Part shown: positions 50,949 through 61,211 of the stretch, piece by piece
Numbering within the stretch: the stretch's first letter is position 1
Layout: the number at the start of each line of letters is the position of its first letter
Assembly (NCBI RefSeq): GCF_001513745.1
Contig: NZ_CP013380.1
Location: 2,604,001 to 2,668,000, forward strand
Direction of reading: 5' to 3'
Origin: Burkholderia humptydooensis
GTDB taxonomy: Bacteria; Pseudomonadota; Gammaproteobacteria; Burkholderiales; Burkholderiaceae
Length of the DNA: 64,000 nucleotides
Notes under the pieces: model-generated
What the model saw: the letters and a program-made list of their open reading frames with translations, nothing else
Told to the model about the DNA's origin: nothing
Databases searched by the model: none
Made by a program: the position numbers and the translations under genes

Positions 50949-51648
50949 ACACGCGTTGCGCGACGTCGGCCGCGACGGGCCGGCCGCCGCGCTCGGCGCC
51001 GAGCCGGTCGCGCCGGTCGGTGCGGTCGGTCGGCCGCGCGACGATCGCGGCCAGTTGTTCGGCGAGCGAGCGCGCCGGATCGAGCACCGCATCGACCGCG
51101 CCCGTCTTCGCGAAGTTCTCGAGCCCCGGCGCGAACACCGCGGTCGACCGCGCCTTCTCGCGCAGCACGTCGACGGACAGCTTCGTCACGCGCGACATCG
51201 CCTGCAGATCCATCACCTCCGGCTCCGCGCCGGGCAGCGCGACGAGCGTGCGGGTCGCGAGCGCCGTCGCGATGAACGCGCCCGCCGCCGCATGCCCGTA
51301 CAGCACGCCGATCGTCGGATGACCGAGCGCGTCCGCGTGCAGCAGGCACTTCGCGAGATGCGCGAGGCACTCGTTCAGGCCGAGCAGTTCGTCTCGCTTG
51401 CTCATCCGCTGGCTGTCGCCGTCGACGAGCACGAGAATCGGCGTATCGCCGCCGCGCCGGATCGTCGCGAGCACGCGCCCGGCGAGCGCAAGCGCGCCGT
51501 CCACGCCGAGCGCCGCGCCATGCGCGACGCCGATCACGTCGACCGCGCGCCCCGCGAGCGCGCCGCGCCCGGCGAGCAGGCCGCCGGCATCGGCCGCGAT
51601 GTCGTGCCCCGACGGAAACAGCGAAGCCAGCACGTCATCGAGCGTCAT
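50923..51648 (-). CDS. mdcE: malonate decarboxylase gamma subunit MdcE
   Basis: With MdcD forms the carboxy-lyase that removes CO2 from malonyl-MdcC. The 241-residue protein is a crotonase-like carboxyltransferase subunit, with VIGVAHGAALGVDGALALAGRVL and a central GHPTIGVLYGHAAAGAFIATAL glycine-rich stretch, then AVFAPGLENFAKTGAV. It overlaps mdcD by 14 nt and mdcG by 26 nt, indicating tight translational coupling. Confidence 0.93.
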   Translation of the reverse strand: MTLDDVLASLFPSGHDIAADAGGLLAGRGALAGRAVDVIGVAHGAALGVDGALALAGRVLATIRRGGDTPILVLVDGDSQRMSKRDELLGLNECLAHLAKCLLHADALGHPTIGVLYGHAAAGAFIATALATRTLVALPGAEPEVMDLQAMSRVTKLSVDVLREKARSTAVFAPGLENFAKTGAVDAVLDPARSLAEQLAAIVARPTDRTDRRDRLGAERGGRPVAADVAQRVYELARAGR

Positions 51649-52582
51649 TGCGCACCTCCGTCAGCCGGTCCGCCAGCGCCGCGAACGCGGCGGCGTCGAG
51701 CGCGGGAATCGCGTTCGCGTCGGGCGCGCCGAGCGCGCGCCACACGTCGAGCGCGTCGTCACAGTCGCCGAAACGCGCAAGGCGCCCGGCGAGCCGCGCA
51801 TGCTCCGCTTCGAGCGTCGCCGTGCCGAACCCCTCGCCCGCGCGCACGCGCGCGAGCAGCGCGATCGCCGCATCGCGAAACGCGTCGATCGTGTCGTCGA
51901 CGAAGCGCTCCGCGCCGCCGACGAGCCGCCGATGCTTGCCGCCCATCGTGCGCCAGACGAGCGCGCGATCGCGCGAATCGAACTCGTCGACACCGCGCCG
52001 GCTCTCGATCACCTCCGGCCCGGACACGCCGATGCGCCCGGCCTCCGACACCGCGAGCGCCGAGCAGCACGCGGCGATGATCCCGCCGCCGCCGTAGCAG
52101 CCGGCGCGCCCGCCGACGAGCCCGACGACGGGCACGCCCGCCGCGCGCGCATCGATCACCGCGCGCACGATCTCGGACACCGCGATCTCGCCCGCGTTCG
52201 CCTCCTGCAGCCGCACGCCGCCCGTGTCGAACAGGATCAGCACGGGCGCGGCGCACAGCTCGCGCGCCGCGCGCAGCAGGCCCACGAGCTTCGCGCCGTG
52301 CACCTCGCCGAACGCGCCGCCCATGAAGCGCCCTTCCTGCGCGGCGACGAAGACGGGCGCGCCGGCGAGCGTCGCGCGGCCGACGATCATCCCGTCGTCG
52401 AACTGCTGCGGCAAATCGAAGAGCGGCAGATGCGGGCTCACGAGCCGCGCTTGCGGGCCGGCGAACTCGTCGAACGAACCGGCGTCGACGAGCCCCGCGA
52501 GCCGCTGCCGCGCCGACGCCTCGAACCAGCTCGCGCCCGCCGGCGCGACCTTCGGATGCAGGGTCGTGGCGGCCGCGTTCAT
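51635..52582 (-). CDS. mdcD: malonate decarboxylase beta subunit MdcD
   Basis: The other half of the decarboxylase, related to carboxyltransferase beta subunits. The 315-residue protein has ASARQRLAGLVDAGSFDEF, VGRATLAGAPVFVAAQEGRFMGGAFGEVHGAKL and the glycine-rich VGLVGGRAGCYGGGGI, then the SGPEVIESRRGVDEFDS segment. The ATG at 52582 overlaps the mdcC stop by four bases. Confidence 0.94.
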   Translation of the reverse strand: MNAAATTLHPKVAPAGASWFEASARQRLAGLVDAGSFDEFAGPQARLVSPHLPLFDLPQQFDDGMIVGRATLAGAPVFVAAQEGRFMGGAFGEVHGAKLVGLLRAARELCAAPVLILFDTGGVRLQEANAGEIAVSEIVRAVIDARAAGVPVVGLVGGRAGCYGGGGIIAACCSALAVSEAGRIGVSGPEVIESRRGVDEFDSRDRALVWRTMGGKHRRLVGGAERFVDDTIDAFRDAAIALLARVRAGEGFGTATLEAEHARLAGRLARFGDCDDALDVWRALGAPDANAIPALDAAAFAALADRLTEVRNDAR

Positions 52583-52896
52583 CGCGCGTCTGCCTCGATC
52601 GCGCGCACCGCCTGCGCGAGCCGCAGCGACACCATGTCGGGCCGCGCGCCGCCGTCGTTGACGGACAGCCGCAGCCCGCCCGGCGAGCGGCGCTCGACGA
52701 AATCGGCGACGACCGCCTGCCACACGTCGCCGAAGCCGACGGCGGCCGTGCGGATGTCGACTTCGCATGCGTTGCCGGGCAGCACGCGCTCGACGAGCAC
52801 TTCGAGATTGCCCGACGCGACGACGCCGACGAGCGCCCACTCGGCGTCGCCCTTCGCGCGCTCGCGCGCGGTGTGGCGATAGTTCAACTGTTCCAT
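52579..52896 (-). CDS. mdcC: malonate decarboxylase acyl carrier protein MdcC (delta)
   Basis: Small carrier on which acetyl and malonyl groups ride. The 105-residue protein has the attachment serine in VVASGNLEVLVE (Ser28), followed by DIRTAAVGFGDVWQAVVADFVER and a C-terminal LSVNDGGARPDMVSLRL. It fits the normal length for the family. Lies 13 nt after mdcA. Confidence 0.94.
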   Translation of the reverse strand: MEQLNYRHTARERAKGDAEWALVGVVASGNLEVLVERVLPGNACEVDIRTAAVGFGDVWQAVVADFVERRSPGGLRLSVNDGGARPDMVSLRLAQAVRAIEADAR

Positions 52897-52909
52897 TGCG
52901 AAACGCTCC

Positions 52910-54556
52910 TCACCAATTGCGGAATCGGGCGGGCGGCGCGTAGAGGCCCCCCGACCAATGCACGAGATCCTTGATCGACCGCGCGGCGAGGAGCCGCCGG
53001 TCGGCGTCGAGCGGATCGATGCCGAGATCCTCCGGGCGCCGGATCGCGCCGCGCTCGCGCAGACGCTCGACGAGCCGGCGGTCGCGGCCGCGGCCGATCT
53101 CCGTGTAGCCGGCCACGCCGCGAATCGCATGCTCGCGCTCGTCCGCGTCGCGGCATAGCAGCAGGTTCGCGATCCCTTCCTCGGTGACGATGTGCGTGAC
53201 GTCGTCGCCGTACACCATCACGGGCGCGAGATCGAGCGCGAGCTTGTCGGCGAGGCGCAGCGCGTCGAGCTTCTCGACGAACATCGGCGCGTTCTTCTCG
53301 CCGAACGTCTCGCCGATCTGCACGACGAGCTTGCGCCCGCGCCGCAGCGCCGCGGGCGTCGCCGGATCGGCCTCCTCGCCCGCCTTGATCCACGGCTCGC
53401 TCGGATGGCGCCGGCCGCGCGCGTCGCTGCCCATGTTCGGCGCGCCGCCGAAGCCCGCGATCCGCTCGGCCGTCACCGTCGACGAGTGGCCCGCGAGATC
53501 GATCTGCAGCGTCGAGCCGATGAACATGTCGCACGCGTAGAGGCCCGCCGTCTGGCAGAACGCGCGGTTCGAGCGCAGCGACCCGTCGCTGCCCGTGAAG
53601 AAGACGTCCGAGCGCGCGCGGATGTAATCGTCCATGCCGACTTCGGAGCCGAAGCAATGGATCTGCTCGACCCAGCCGGATTCGATCGCGGGGATGAGCG
53701 TCGGATGCGGGTTCAGCGCCCAGTGCGTGCAGACCTGCCCTTTCAGGCCGAGCCGCTCGCCGTAGGTCGGCAGCAGCAGCTCGATTGCCGCCGTGTTGAA
53801 GCCGATCCCGTGATTGAGCCGCTTCACGCCGTAGCGCGCGTAGATGCCCTTGATCGCGAGCATCGCGGTGAGGATCTGCGTCTCGGTGATGCCGGCCGGA
53901 TCGCGCGTGAAGAGCGGCTCGACGTAGAACGGCCGTCCCGCCTCGACGACGAAGTGCACGCGGTCGCCTGGAATGTCCACGCGCGGCACGCGATCGACGA
54001 TCTTCTCGACCTGCGCGATCACGATGCCGTCCTTGAACGCGGTCGCCTCGACGACGGTCGGCGTGTCCTCGGTGTTCGGGCCGGTGTACAGGTTGCCGTC
54101 GGCGTCGGCGCTCACCGCGGCGACGAGCGCGACGTGCGGCGTCAGATCGATGAAGTAGCGCGCGAAGAGCTCGAGATACGTATGCACTGCGCCGAGCTCG
54201 ATCTTGCCGCCGAACAGGAGCTTCGCGATCCGTTGCGATTGCGGGCCCGAGTACGCATAATCGAGCCGCTTCGCGATCCCGCGCTCGAACACGTCGAGAT
54301 GCTCGGGCAGCACGACGCCCGATTGCACCATGTGCAGGCCGTGCACCTTCGCGCCGTCGACGGCGGCGAGCGCCGCGGCGAGCAGGTCCGCCTGCTTCTG
54401 GTTGTCGCCTTCGATGCAGACGCGCTCGCCCGGCCGCAGCACCGCTTCGAGCAGCGCGGTCGCGTCGCGCGCGGCCACCCGCTTGCGCTGCGCGAGCGGC
54501 GCGGCGGCGGCGAGGCGCGCCGCGCGCGCGTCGCGGGCGTCGTTCCATCCCGTCAT
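52910..54556 (-). CDS. mdcA: malonate decarboxylase alpha subunit MdcA (acetyl-S-ACP:malonate ACP transferase)
   Basis: Swaps the acetyl group on MdcC for malonate, so starting each round. The 548-residue protein opens TGWNDARDARAARLA and shows the family's PGERVCIEGDNQKQADLLA, the transferase region with IGFNTAAIELLLPTYGERLGLKG, CSEVGMDDYIRARSDVF-like segment (GSEVGMDDYIRARSDVFFTGSDGSLRSNRA) and a late VVQIGETFGEKNAPMFVEKLDA. AGGAGA lies seven bases before the ATG. First gene of the second mdc unit, behind its own MdcR-like site. Confidence 0.95.
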   Translation of the reverse strand: MTGWNDARDARAARLAAAAPLAQRKRVAARDATALLEAVLRPGERVCIEGDNQKQADLLAAALAAVDGAKVHGLHMVQSGVVLPEHLDVFERGIAKRLDYAYSGPQSQRIAKLLFGGKIELGAVHTYLELFARYFIDLTPHVALVAAVSADADGNLYTGPNTEDTPTVVEATAFKDGIVIAQVEKIVDRVPRVDIPGDRVHFVVEAGRPFYVEPLFTRDPAGITETQILTAMLAIKGIYARYGVKRLNHGIGFNTAAIELLLPTYGERLGLKGQVCTHWALNPHPTLIPAIESGWVEQIHCFGSEVGMDDYIRARSDVFFTGSDGSLRSNRAFCQTAGLYACDMFIGSTLQIDLAGHSSTVTAERIAGFGGAPNMGSDARGRRHPSEPWIKAGEEADPATPAALRRGRKLVVQIGETFGEKNAPMFVEKLDALRLADKLALDLAPVMVYGDDVTHIVTEEGIANLLLCRDADEREHAIRGVAGYTEIGRGRDRRLVERLRERGAIRRPEDLGIDPLDADRRLLAARSIKDLVHWSGGLYAPPARFRNW

Positions 54557-54625
54557 AGAGTCGTCTCCTGCGAAATCCGTCCGGTAGGTTCCGCGGCATT
54601 GTAAGCCGCGCCGCCGCGGCGATTG

Positions 54626-54652
54626 ATGAAGTTGGGCGATGCGACTCAGTGG
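54626..54652. promoter_or_regulatory. candidate MdcR operator before mdcA
   Basis: ATGAAGTTG, ten bases, CTCAGTGG: 21 of 27 positions are the same as the site before mdcR (56179-56205), and both stand in mdc promoter regions. It begins 70 nt upstream of the mdcA start, a common position for LysR-type activators. The identification with MdcR is inferred from the pairing. Confidence 0.6.
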
Positions 54653-54710
54653 CGTGCGCGATGGATCGGCGGGGCCGCGGCGCGCACGCCGATGGCCGAC
54701 CTCGCCGCGC

Positions 54711-54758
54711 GCGATTTCACGGGCGACTTCACGGGCGACTTCGCAGTCGACTTCGCGG
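54711..54758. repeat. tandem repeat, four 12-bp units
   Basis: Four consecutive copies of a unit like GCGACTTCACGG (units vary at one to three positions) fill the stretch just beyond the madM stop. The unit length is a multiple of three. It lies outside any coding sequence, in the gap before the mdcA promoter. Confidence 0.85.
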
Positions 54759-54766
54759 CCGAGACG

Positions 54767-55534
54767 TCACGCCCCGATCGCCGCCTTCGTCGCGAAAAAC
54801 AGCAGCGACGGCCCGAGCAGGCACCCGACGCCCGTATGGAACGTCGCGATCAGCGCGCCGTACGGCACGAGCCGCCGGTCGGTCGCGGCGAGCCCGGCGC
54901 TCACGCCGCTCACGGTGCCCGCGAGCCCGCCGAAGATCATCGCCGCGCGCGGCGTGCGCAGCCCCATGAAGTTCGCCGCGAACGGCGTGCCGACCATCAC
55001 GATGATCGCCTTCACGAGGCCCGTCGCGATGCTGAGCGCGATCACGTCGGAGCTCGCGCCGATCGCCGCGCCCGTCACGGGCCCGACGATGTACGTGACG
55101 GCGCCCGCGCCGATCGTCGTCATGCTGACCGCGTCCGAATAGCCGAACGCGCGCGCGACGCTCGCGCCGACGACGAACGGCAGCACCGTGCCGAGCAGCA
55201 GCGACACGACGCCGATGAGCCCCGCCTTGCGCGCCTCCGCGGGCTGCACCTCGAACGCGGTCGCGACGATCGCGAAGTCGCGCAGCATCGCACCGCCCAT
55301 CAGGCCGACGCCCGCGAAGAGCGGCACGTCGGCGATGCCTTTCTCGCCGCCCGTGCACGCGCCGCCGACGTAAGCGAGCGCGAGGCCGATCACGATCGCG
55401 ATCGCCGAGCCGTGCACGCGGCCGAGCGTGAGCTTCCTCGACAGCGCCGCCGACGCGAACATGATGCAGCCGACGAGCGCGAACGACGCGACGAGTCCGT
55501 TGTGCGCGACGACCTTTCCGAGCATGTCGATCAT
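54767..55534 (-). CDS. madM: malonate transporter subunit MadM
   Basis: The larger subunit of the two-part Na+-dependent malonate carrier. The 255-residue protein has about eight hydrophobic segments, IGLALAYVGGACTGGEKG, AGVGLMGGAMLRDFAIVATAFEV and GAGAVTYIVGPVTGAAIGASSDVIALS, typical of MadM. The start at 55534 is 13 nt after the madL stop, so both are made from one message. Confidence 0.93.
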   Translation of the reverse strand: MIDMLGKVVAHNGLVASFALVGCIMFASAALSRKLTLGRVHGSAIAIVIGLALAYVGGACTGGEKGIADVPLFAGVGLMGGAMLRDFAIVATAFEVQPAEARKAGLIGVVSLLLGTVLPFVVGASVARAFGYSDAVSMTTIGAGAVTYIVGPVTGAAIGASSDVIALSIATGLVKAIIVMVGTPFAANFMGLRTPRAAMIFGGLAGTVSGVSAGLAATDRRLVPYGALIATFHTGVGCLLGPSLLFFATKAAIGA

Positions 55535-55547
55535 GGCCGCCTCCCGC

Positions 55548-55943
55548 TCAGTTCTCTTCCGGCTGCGGCAGCGCCGCGAGCGCCGTGGCGTCGCGGCCGA
55601 CGCGCGCGAGCACCGCGATGCAGACCGCGCACACGGCGACCGCGCCCAGCGCCGACAGGAGCGCGACGGGCCCGCCCTTCAGCGCGGCGACCACGTTCTG
55701 ATTGGCCGCCATCGCGACGACGACCGGGATGTACATCGCGCCCCAGAACGCGATGCCGGACTCGGTCTCCTTCGGCAGCCAGCCGCGGCGATGCAGCGCA
55801 AGCCGCAGGCCGATGAGCAGCAGCATCGCGATGCCGACGCCGCCGACGTTGGTCTTCGCGCCGATCGCGGCGCCCAGCAGATCGCCGAGGAAAAGCCCGG
55901 CCAGATGGCAGAACGCGAGCAGCGCGGTTCCGTAGATGATCAT
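55548..55943 (-). CDS. madL: malonate transporter subunit MadL
   Basis: Small subunit of the malonate carrier. The 131-residue protein has about four hydrophobic helices: IIYGTALLAFCHLAGLFLGDLLGAAIG at the start, NVGGVGIAMLLLIGLRL, GIAFWGAMYIPVVVAMAANQNVV and a last one. It has the expected length. AGGAGA precedes the ATG. First gene of the madLM unit, divergent from mdcR. Confidence 0.93.
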   Translation of the reverse strand: MIIYGTALLAFCHLAGLFLGDLLGAAIGAKTNVGGVGIAMLLLIGLRLALHRRGWLPKETESGIAFWGAMYIPVVVAMAANQNVVAALKGGPVALLSALGAVAVCAVCIAVLARVGRDATALAALPQPEEN

Positions 55944-56178
55944 GCTTGTCTCCTGAGTCCTGATTCCTGATGACGGATCGTCGCGGCGCGAGCGCCGCGG
56001 CCCGGCGGCTCGTCGTGCGAAGCGCGTTCTCGGGCGGTAACGGCAATACATCGGCAATGCATCGGCAATAGCGTGAAAACCCGACGGCCCGCCGCGCCGG
56101 CTTGCCGTAGACTGGCGGCGGCGGGGGCGTCGCCGGCGCGCGCCACGCACATCCTAGTCCCGCCGCCCTCGGCCATTT

Positions 56179-56205
56179 ATGAAGTTGTCGAATTCGATTC
56201 AGTGG
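56179..56205. promoter_or_regulatory. candidate MdcR operator in the madL-mdcR gap
   Basis: ATGAAGTTG, then TCGAATTCGA (itself a perfect 10-base palindrome), then TTCAGTGG. It ends nine bases before the mdcR ATG, so bound MdcR would shut off its own gene, and it lies about 235 nt from madL. The flanks TGAA and TTCA form an inverted repeat. The match to 54626-54652 supports a shared regulator; MdcR is the natural candidate. Confidence 0.65.
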
Positions 56206-56213
56206 GTTTAGCA

Positions 56214-57062
56214 ATGCGTCCGTTACCGCCTGAACTGCTGCGCAGTTTCGTCGCCGTCGCGCAGACGGGCAGCTTCACCGCCGCGTCCGAGCGCGTGAAC
56301 CTGTCGCAATCGACGGTCAGCCAGCACATCCGCCGCCTCGAAGAGCTGCTCGACCGGCCGCTGTTCGAGCGAGACACCCGCAACGTGCGCCTCGCGCCCA
56401 ACGGCGAGGCCCTCTTTCGCTACGCGGTGCGCATCCTCGATCTGATGGACGAGGCGGTCGCGTCGGTCTGCGGGCCGCCGCTGTCGGGCAAGGTGCGGCT
56501 CGGCCTGTCGGAGGATTTCGCGCTCACGCACCTGACGGCCGCGCTCGCGAGCTTCCTGCAGCGCAACCCGGAAGTCGAGCTCGAGATCGCGACCGGCCTG
56601 TCCGGCGACCTGTTCGACGCGCTCGACGCCAGCCGGCACGATCTCGTGTTCGCGAAGCGGATCGCGGGCAGCCGGCGCGGCCGCGTGATCCGCACCGAGC
56701 CGCTCTACTGGTGCACGGGCCCCGATTCGCCGCTCACGGGGCGCGAGCCCGTGCTGCCGCTCGCGCTGCATCCGCAGCCGAGCGTGTCGCGCAAGCGCGT
56801 GCTCGAGACGCTCGACGCGATCGGCCGGCCCTACCGGATCGCGGTCGCGAGCACCAGCATCGCGGTACTGCGCGCGGCGGCGAGCGCGGGGCTCGGCATC
56901 AGCGCGTTCGCCGGCTACGTGATCCCGCACGGGCTCGCGAAGCTCGAAGCCGATCTGCCGCCGCTCGGCGATCTCGAATACGTGATCGACCGGCCCGCGA
57001 ACGCGTCGCGCCCGGCGCTCGCGCTCGAAGCGACGCTCGTCGCCGCAGCGCACGAGTTCTGA
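56214..57062 (+). CDS. mdcR: LysR-type regulator of malonate utilisation MdcR
   Basis: A LysR-family activator expected to respond to malonate or a product and to control madLM and mdc. The 282-residue protein has the N-terminal winged helix (LLRSFVAVAQTGSFTAASERVNLSQSTVSQHIRRLEELL) and an effector-binding domain beginning about residue 90 (KVRLGLSEDFALTHL). Divergent from madL, with the candidate operator in between. No strong Shine-Dalgarno precedes the ATG at 56214, suggesting low expression. Confidence 0.92.
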   Translation: MRPLPPELLRSFVAVAQTGSFTAASERVNLSQSTVSQHIRRLEELLDRPLFERDTRNVRLAPNGEALFRYAVRILDLMDEAVASVCGPPLSGKVRLGLSEDFALTHLTAALASFLQRNPEVELEIATGLSGDLFDALDASRHDLVFAKRIAGSRRGRVIRTEPLYWCTGPDSPLTGREPVLPLALHPQPSVSRKRVLETLDAIGRPYRIAVASTSIAVLRAAASAGLGISAFAGYVIPHGLAKLEADLPPLGDLEYVIDRPANASRPALALEATLVAAAHEF

Positions 57063-57250
57063 CGGAACGCGAAAGAAAGGCCGCGAGCAAGCCGCGAAGG
57101 CCACGTCACGCCCGCCGGCCGGTCAAGCCTGACCAAATCGCCATGAAGCGGTCATCGTCCGCTCAGGCGCGCCTGTCCAGAATGCGACTCACCGGCATGC
57201 GAAGTCGCCGCGCTTCGCGTGCCGATCCCGTCACCTTTCTGGAGCTCTCG

Positions 57251-57511
57251 ATGAATACGCTTCGCTTTCTCGCCGCGGCAGCAGCCGTCGCGGCAGCCGC
57301 GCTGACCGCCACGGCGGCGCTCGCGTCGACGCCCGACGCGCCGCAAGGCAAGACCCGCGCGCAGGTGCGCGCCGAGCTGATCCAGGCGTACCGCGACGGC
57401 GTGATCCCGACGTCGGACGGCGACTATCCGCCGAGCCAGGCGACGATCGATGCGAACCGCGCGCGCCTCGCGGCGACCCATCCCGCGTGGGCGCGCGAGC
57501 AGCAACAGTAG
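57251..57511 (+). CDS. DUF4148 domain protein
   Basis: An 86-residue exported protein of a family abundant in Burkholderia. It has a signal peptide (MNTLRFLAAAAAVAAAALTATAALA, likely cleaved at ALA-ST) and the family signature KTRAQVRAELIQAYRDGVIPTSDGDYPPSQATIDANRARLAATHP. The role is unknown. GGAG lies a few bases before the ATG. Convergent with the dehydrogenase gene. The gap before it, after mdcR, holds no other gene. Confidence 0.85.
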   Translation: MNTLRFLAAAAAVAAAALTATAALASTPDAPQGKTRAQVRAELIQAYRDGVIPTSDGDYPPSQATIDANRARLAATHPAWAREQQQ

Positions 57512-57552
57512 CCGCGCCGGCGGCGCGCGGCTGCCGGCGGGGCGGGCGACGC

Positions 57553-58470
57553 TTACGGCAGGAAGCTGCTGCGCCTCGCGTCGATCAGCTCGACGAGCAG
57601 ACGGTCGCGCTCCGCGCCGAGTGCGTGCATCGAATGCGCGCCCTGGATCTCGCGCAGCGCGTCGATCAACTGGCGATCGACGTCGGGCGAGAATGACGGC
57701 GCGCCAAGATCGCTCCACCAGCTCGCCATCGGGCCCGACAGGTGCTCGAGAAAATGCGCGATGCCGCCCTCGCCGCCGCCGAGATGGTAGATGAGGCTCT
57801 GCCCCATCAGCCCCCAGCGCAGGCCCGGCCCCCACGACACCGCCTTGTCCGCGTCCTCGACGCTCACGACGCCTTCGCCGACCAGGTGATACACCTCGCG
57901 AAAGAGCGCGGCCGCGAGCCGGTTCGCGACGTGGCCCGCCATCTCCTTGTTGAGCACGATCGTCACCTTGCCGAGACCGTCGTAGAAGCGCTTCGCCTGC
58001 GCGATCGCGCCGGCGGACGTCGCCGCGCCGCCGACCAGCTCGACGAGCGGAATCAGATGCGGCGGATTGAACGGATGCGCGATCAGGCAACGCTCGGGAT
58101 GCGCGCCGCATGCGCTCTGGATGTCCGACATCCTGAGCCCGGACGAGCTCGATGCGACGAGCACGTGCGCGGGCAGCCGCGCGTCGATCCGGCGATACAG
58201 GTCGCGCTTGAAGTCGAGGCGCTCGGGGCCGTTCTCCTGCACGAAATCGGCGCCGTCGAGCGCCGCGTCGAGCGTCGGCTCGAACGCGACGCGCGGCGCG
58301 AGCGTTCCGGCGCGCTCGCCGAGAAAATTCGCGAGCGCGGCGTCGAGCCGCTCGCGCGCGTCGGGCGCCGGATCAGTCACGGCGACGTCGAAGCCCTTCG
58401 ACAGATAGAACGCGGTCCAGCTCGCGCCGATCACGCCGGCGCCGACGACGGCGATCCGTTGAATCTTCAT
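57553..58470 (-). CDS. 3-hydroxyacyl-CoA dehydrogenase family protein (L-carnitine dehydrogenase-like)
   Basis: A 305-residue NAD-dependent dehydrogenase. N-terminal Rossmann fold with VVGAGVIGASWTAFYLSKG, then the hydroxyacyl-CoA dehydrogenase pattern: SSSSGLRMSDIQ and the catalytic-His phrase CLIAHPFNPPHLIPLVELVGG, followed by NKEMAGHVANRLAAALFREV. The single-domain form and PFNPPHLIPLVE resemble L-carnitine dehydrogenases and lambda-crystallin-like enzymes. Exact substrate uncertain. ATG at 58470. It reads away from pckG, behind the pckG terminator. Confidence 0.85.
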   Translation of the reverse strand: MKIQRIAVVGAGVIGASWTAFYLSKGFDVAVTDPAPDARERLDAALANFLGERAGTLAPRVAFEPTLDAALDGADFVQENGPERLDFKRDLYRRIDARLPAHVLVASSSSGLRMSDIQSACGAHPERCLIAHPFNPPHLIPLVELVGGAATSAGAIAQAKRFYDGLGKVTIVLNKEMAGHVANRLAAALFREVYHLVGEGVVSVEDADKAVSWGPGLRWGLMGQSLIYHLGGGEGGIAHFLEHLSGPMASWWSDLGAPSFSPDVDRQLIDALREIQGAHSMHALGAERDRLLVELIDARRSSFLP

Positions 58471-58623
58471 GGGCGGGTCTCCTGGATGGGCGAATGTGCG
58501 GACGATTGTCGCATCGAACGACGACGGCTGCGCGACGCGCCGCGCCGGCTCGGATGCCGCCGAATGCGCGAGGCCGCTCGCGCGCATTCGGCCGCTCCAG
58601 CACATTCGTCGGGCGCAAAAAAA

Positions 58624-58650
58624 CCGCATGAGCGCCGAAGCGTCATGCGG
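58624..58650 (-). terminator. intrinsic terminator after pckG
   Basis: CCGCATGA and TCATGCGG form a perfect 8-bp stem (loop GCGCCGAAGCG). On the minus strand seven Ts follow. About 70 nt past the pckG stop. Confidence 0.9.
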
Positions 58651-58717
58651 TTGTTTCGATTCGCGCGGTTCGGCGGTGCGCCCGATCAGCACTCGATCGA
58701 CGCGCGCGCGTCGTCGC

Positions 58718-60583
<1,866 letters not shown>

Positions 60584-61211
60584 GAGAGTGTCTCCGTGTT
60601 GTAGAACCAGAATTCCGTGCGTGCGCGGCGCGACGGCGCGCGCGGCGACGCGCGCAGCGGCGCTATGCGATGGCTGGGGGCGACGCATGCGCGTGTCGCG
60701 CATCGTGATCGTCGCATTCCACGTTCCGACTCCGACAATGGCGGAGCGTTCGTTTTTTTAGGGTTGGGAACGACTGAATCGCCGAGCTTGCTCATGCACC
60801 TGCCATACGATCAAGGTGAAAGCCAGCATACCATCGCGGCGCGCCCGGCGGCGTTGCGCCGCAACAAGGCGCGGCCCGCGCACGCGCGGCGCGGCTGCGT
60901 CGCGACGAACGCGCGCCGGGCCGTCCGCCGAACGCAATTGGAGCAATCCAGCATGCGGACGACAGGCGCCGACGCGGGTTTTCACCGACGGCCGCGCGCG
61001 GTCGGCGAGCGCCTGCTGCGCGCGCTGTCCGACGCCCGATTGTCGAACGCCTCTTGAAATCGCCTTCGCCGCGCCTATCTTCGAAACGCCGACGCAGCCG
61101 CCCCCGCGCGCTGCTCGCTTCGACCGATTTGTCGCGGTCCGACAAACGAACCGGTACGTATGCGCATACCGCCGATGCGTTCGCAGGGCCTCGTTCCAGG
61201 AGGACACGACC
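60584..61211. other. divergent control region between pckG and hsp20, 628 nt
   Basis: No supported gene. It must hold the pckG promoter (minus strand) and holds a heat-shock-type promoter near its right end (61053-61080). The open frames inside are arginine-rich chance frames without ribosome-binding sites. A T-run at 60751-60757 is not part of an obvious terminator. Confidence 0.5.
61053..61080 (+). promoter_or_regulatory. candidate sigma-32 (heat-shock) promoter of the hsp20 pair
   Basis: CTTGAAA at 61053-61059, 13 bases, then GCCTATCT at 61073-61080. This is close to the sigma-32 pattern CTTGAAA-N(11-16)-CCCCATNT. It leaves a leader of about 120 nt before the first hsp20, whose Shine-Dalgarno GGAGG can pair with an upstream CCTC, a possible weak thermosensor. 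Confidence 0.65.
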
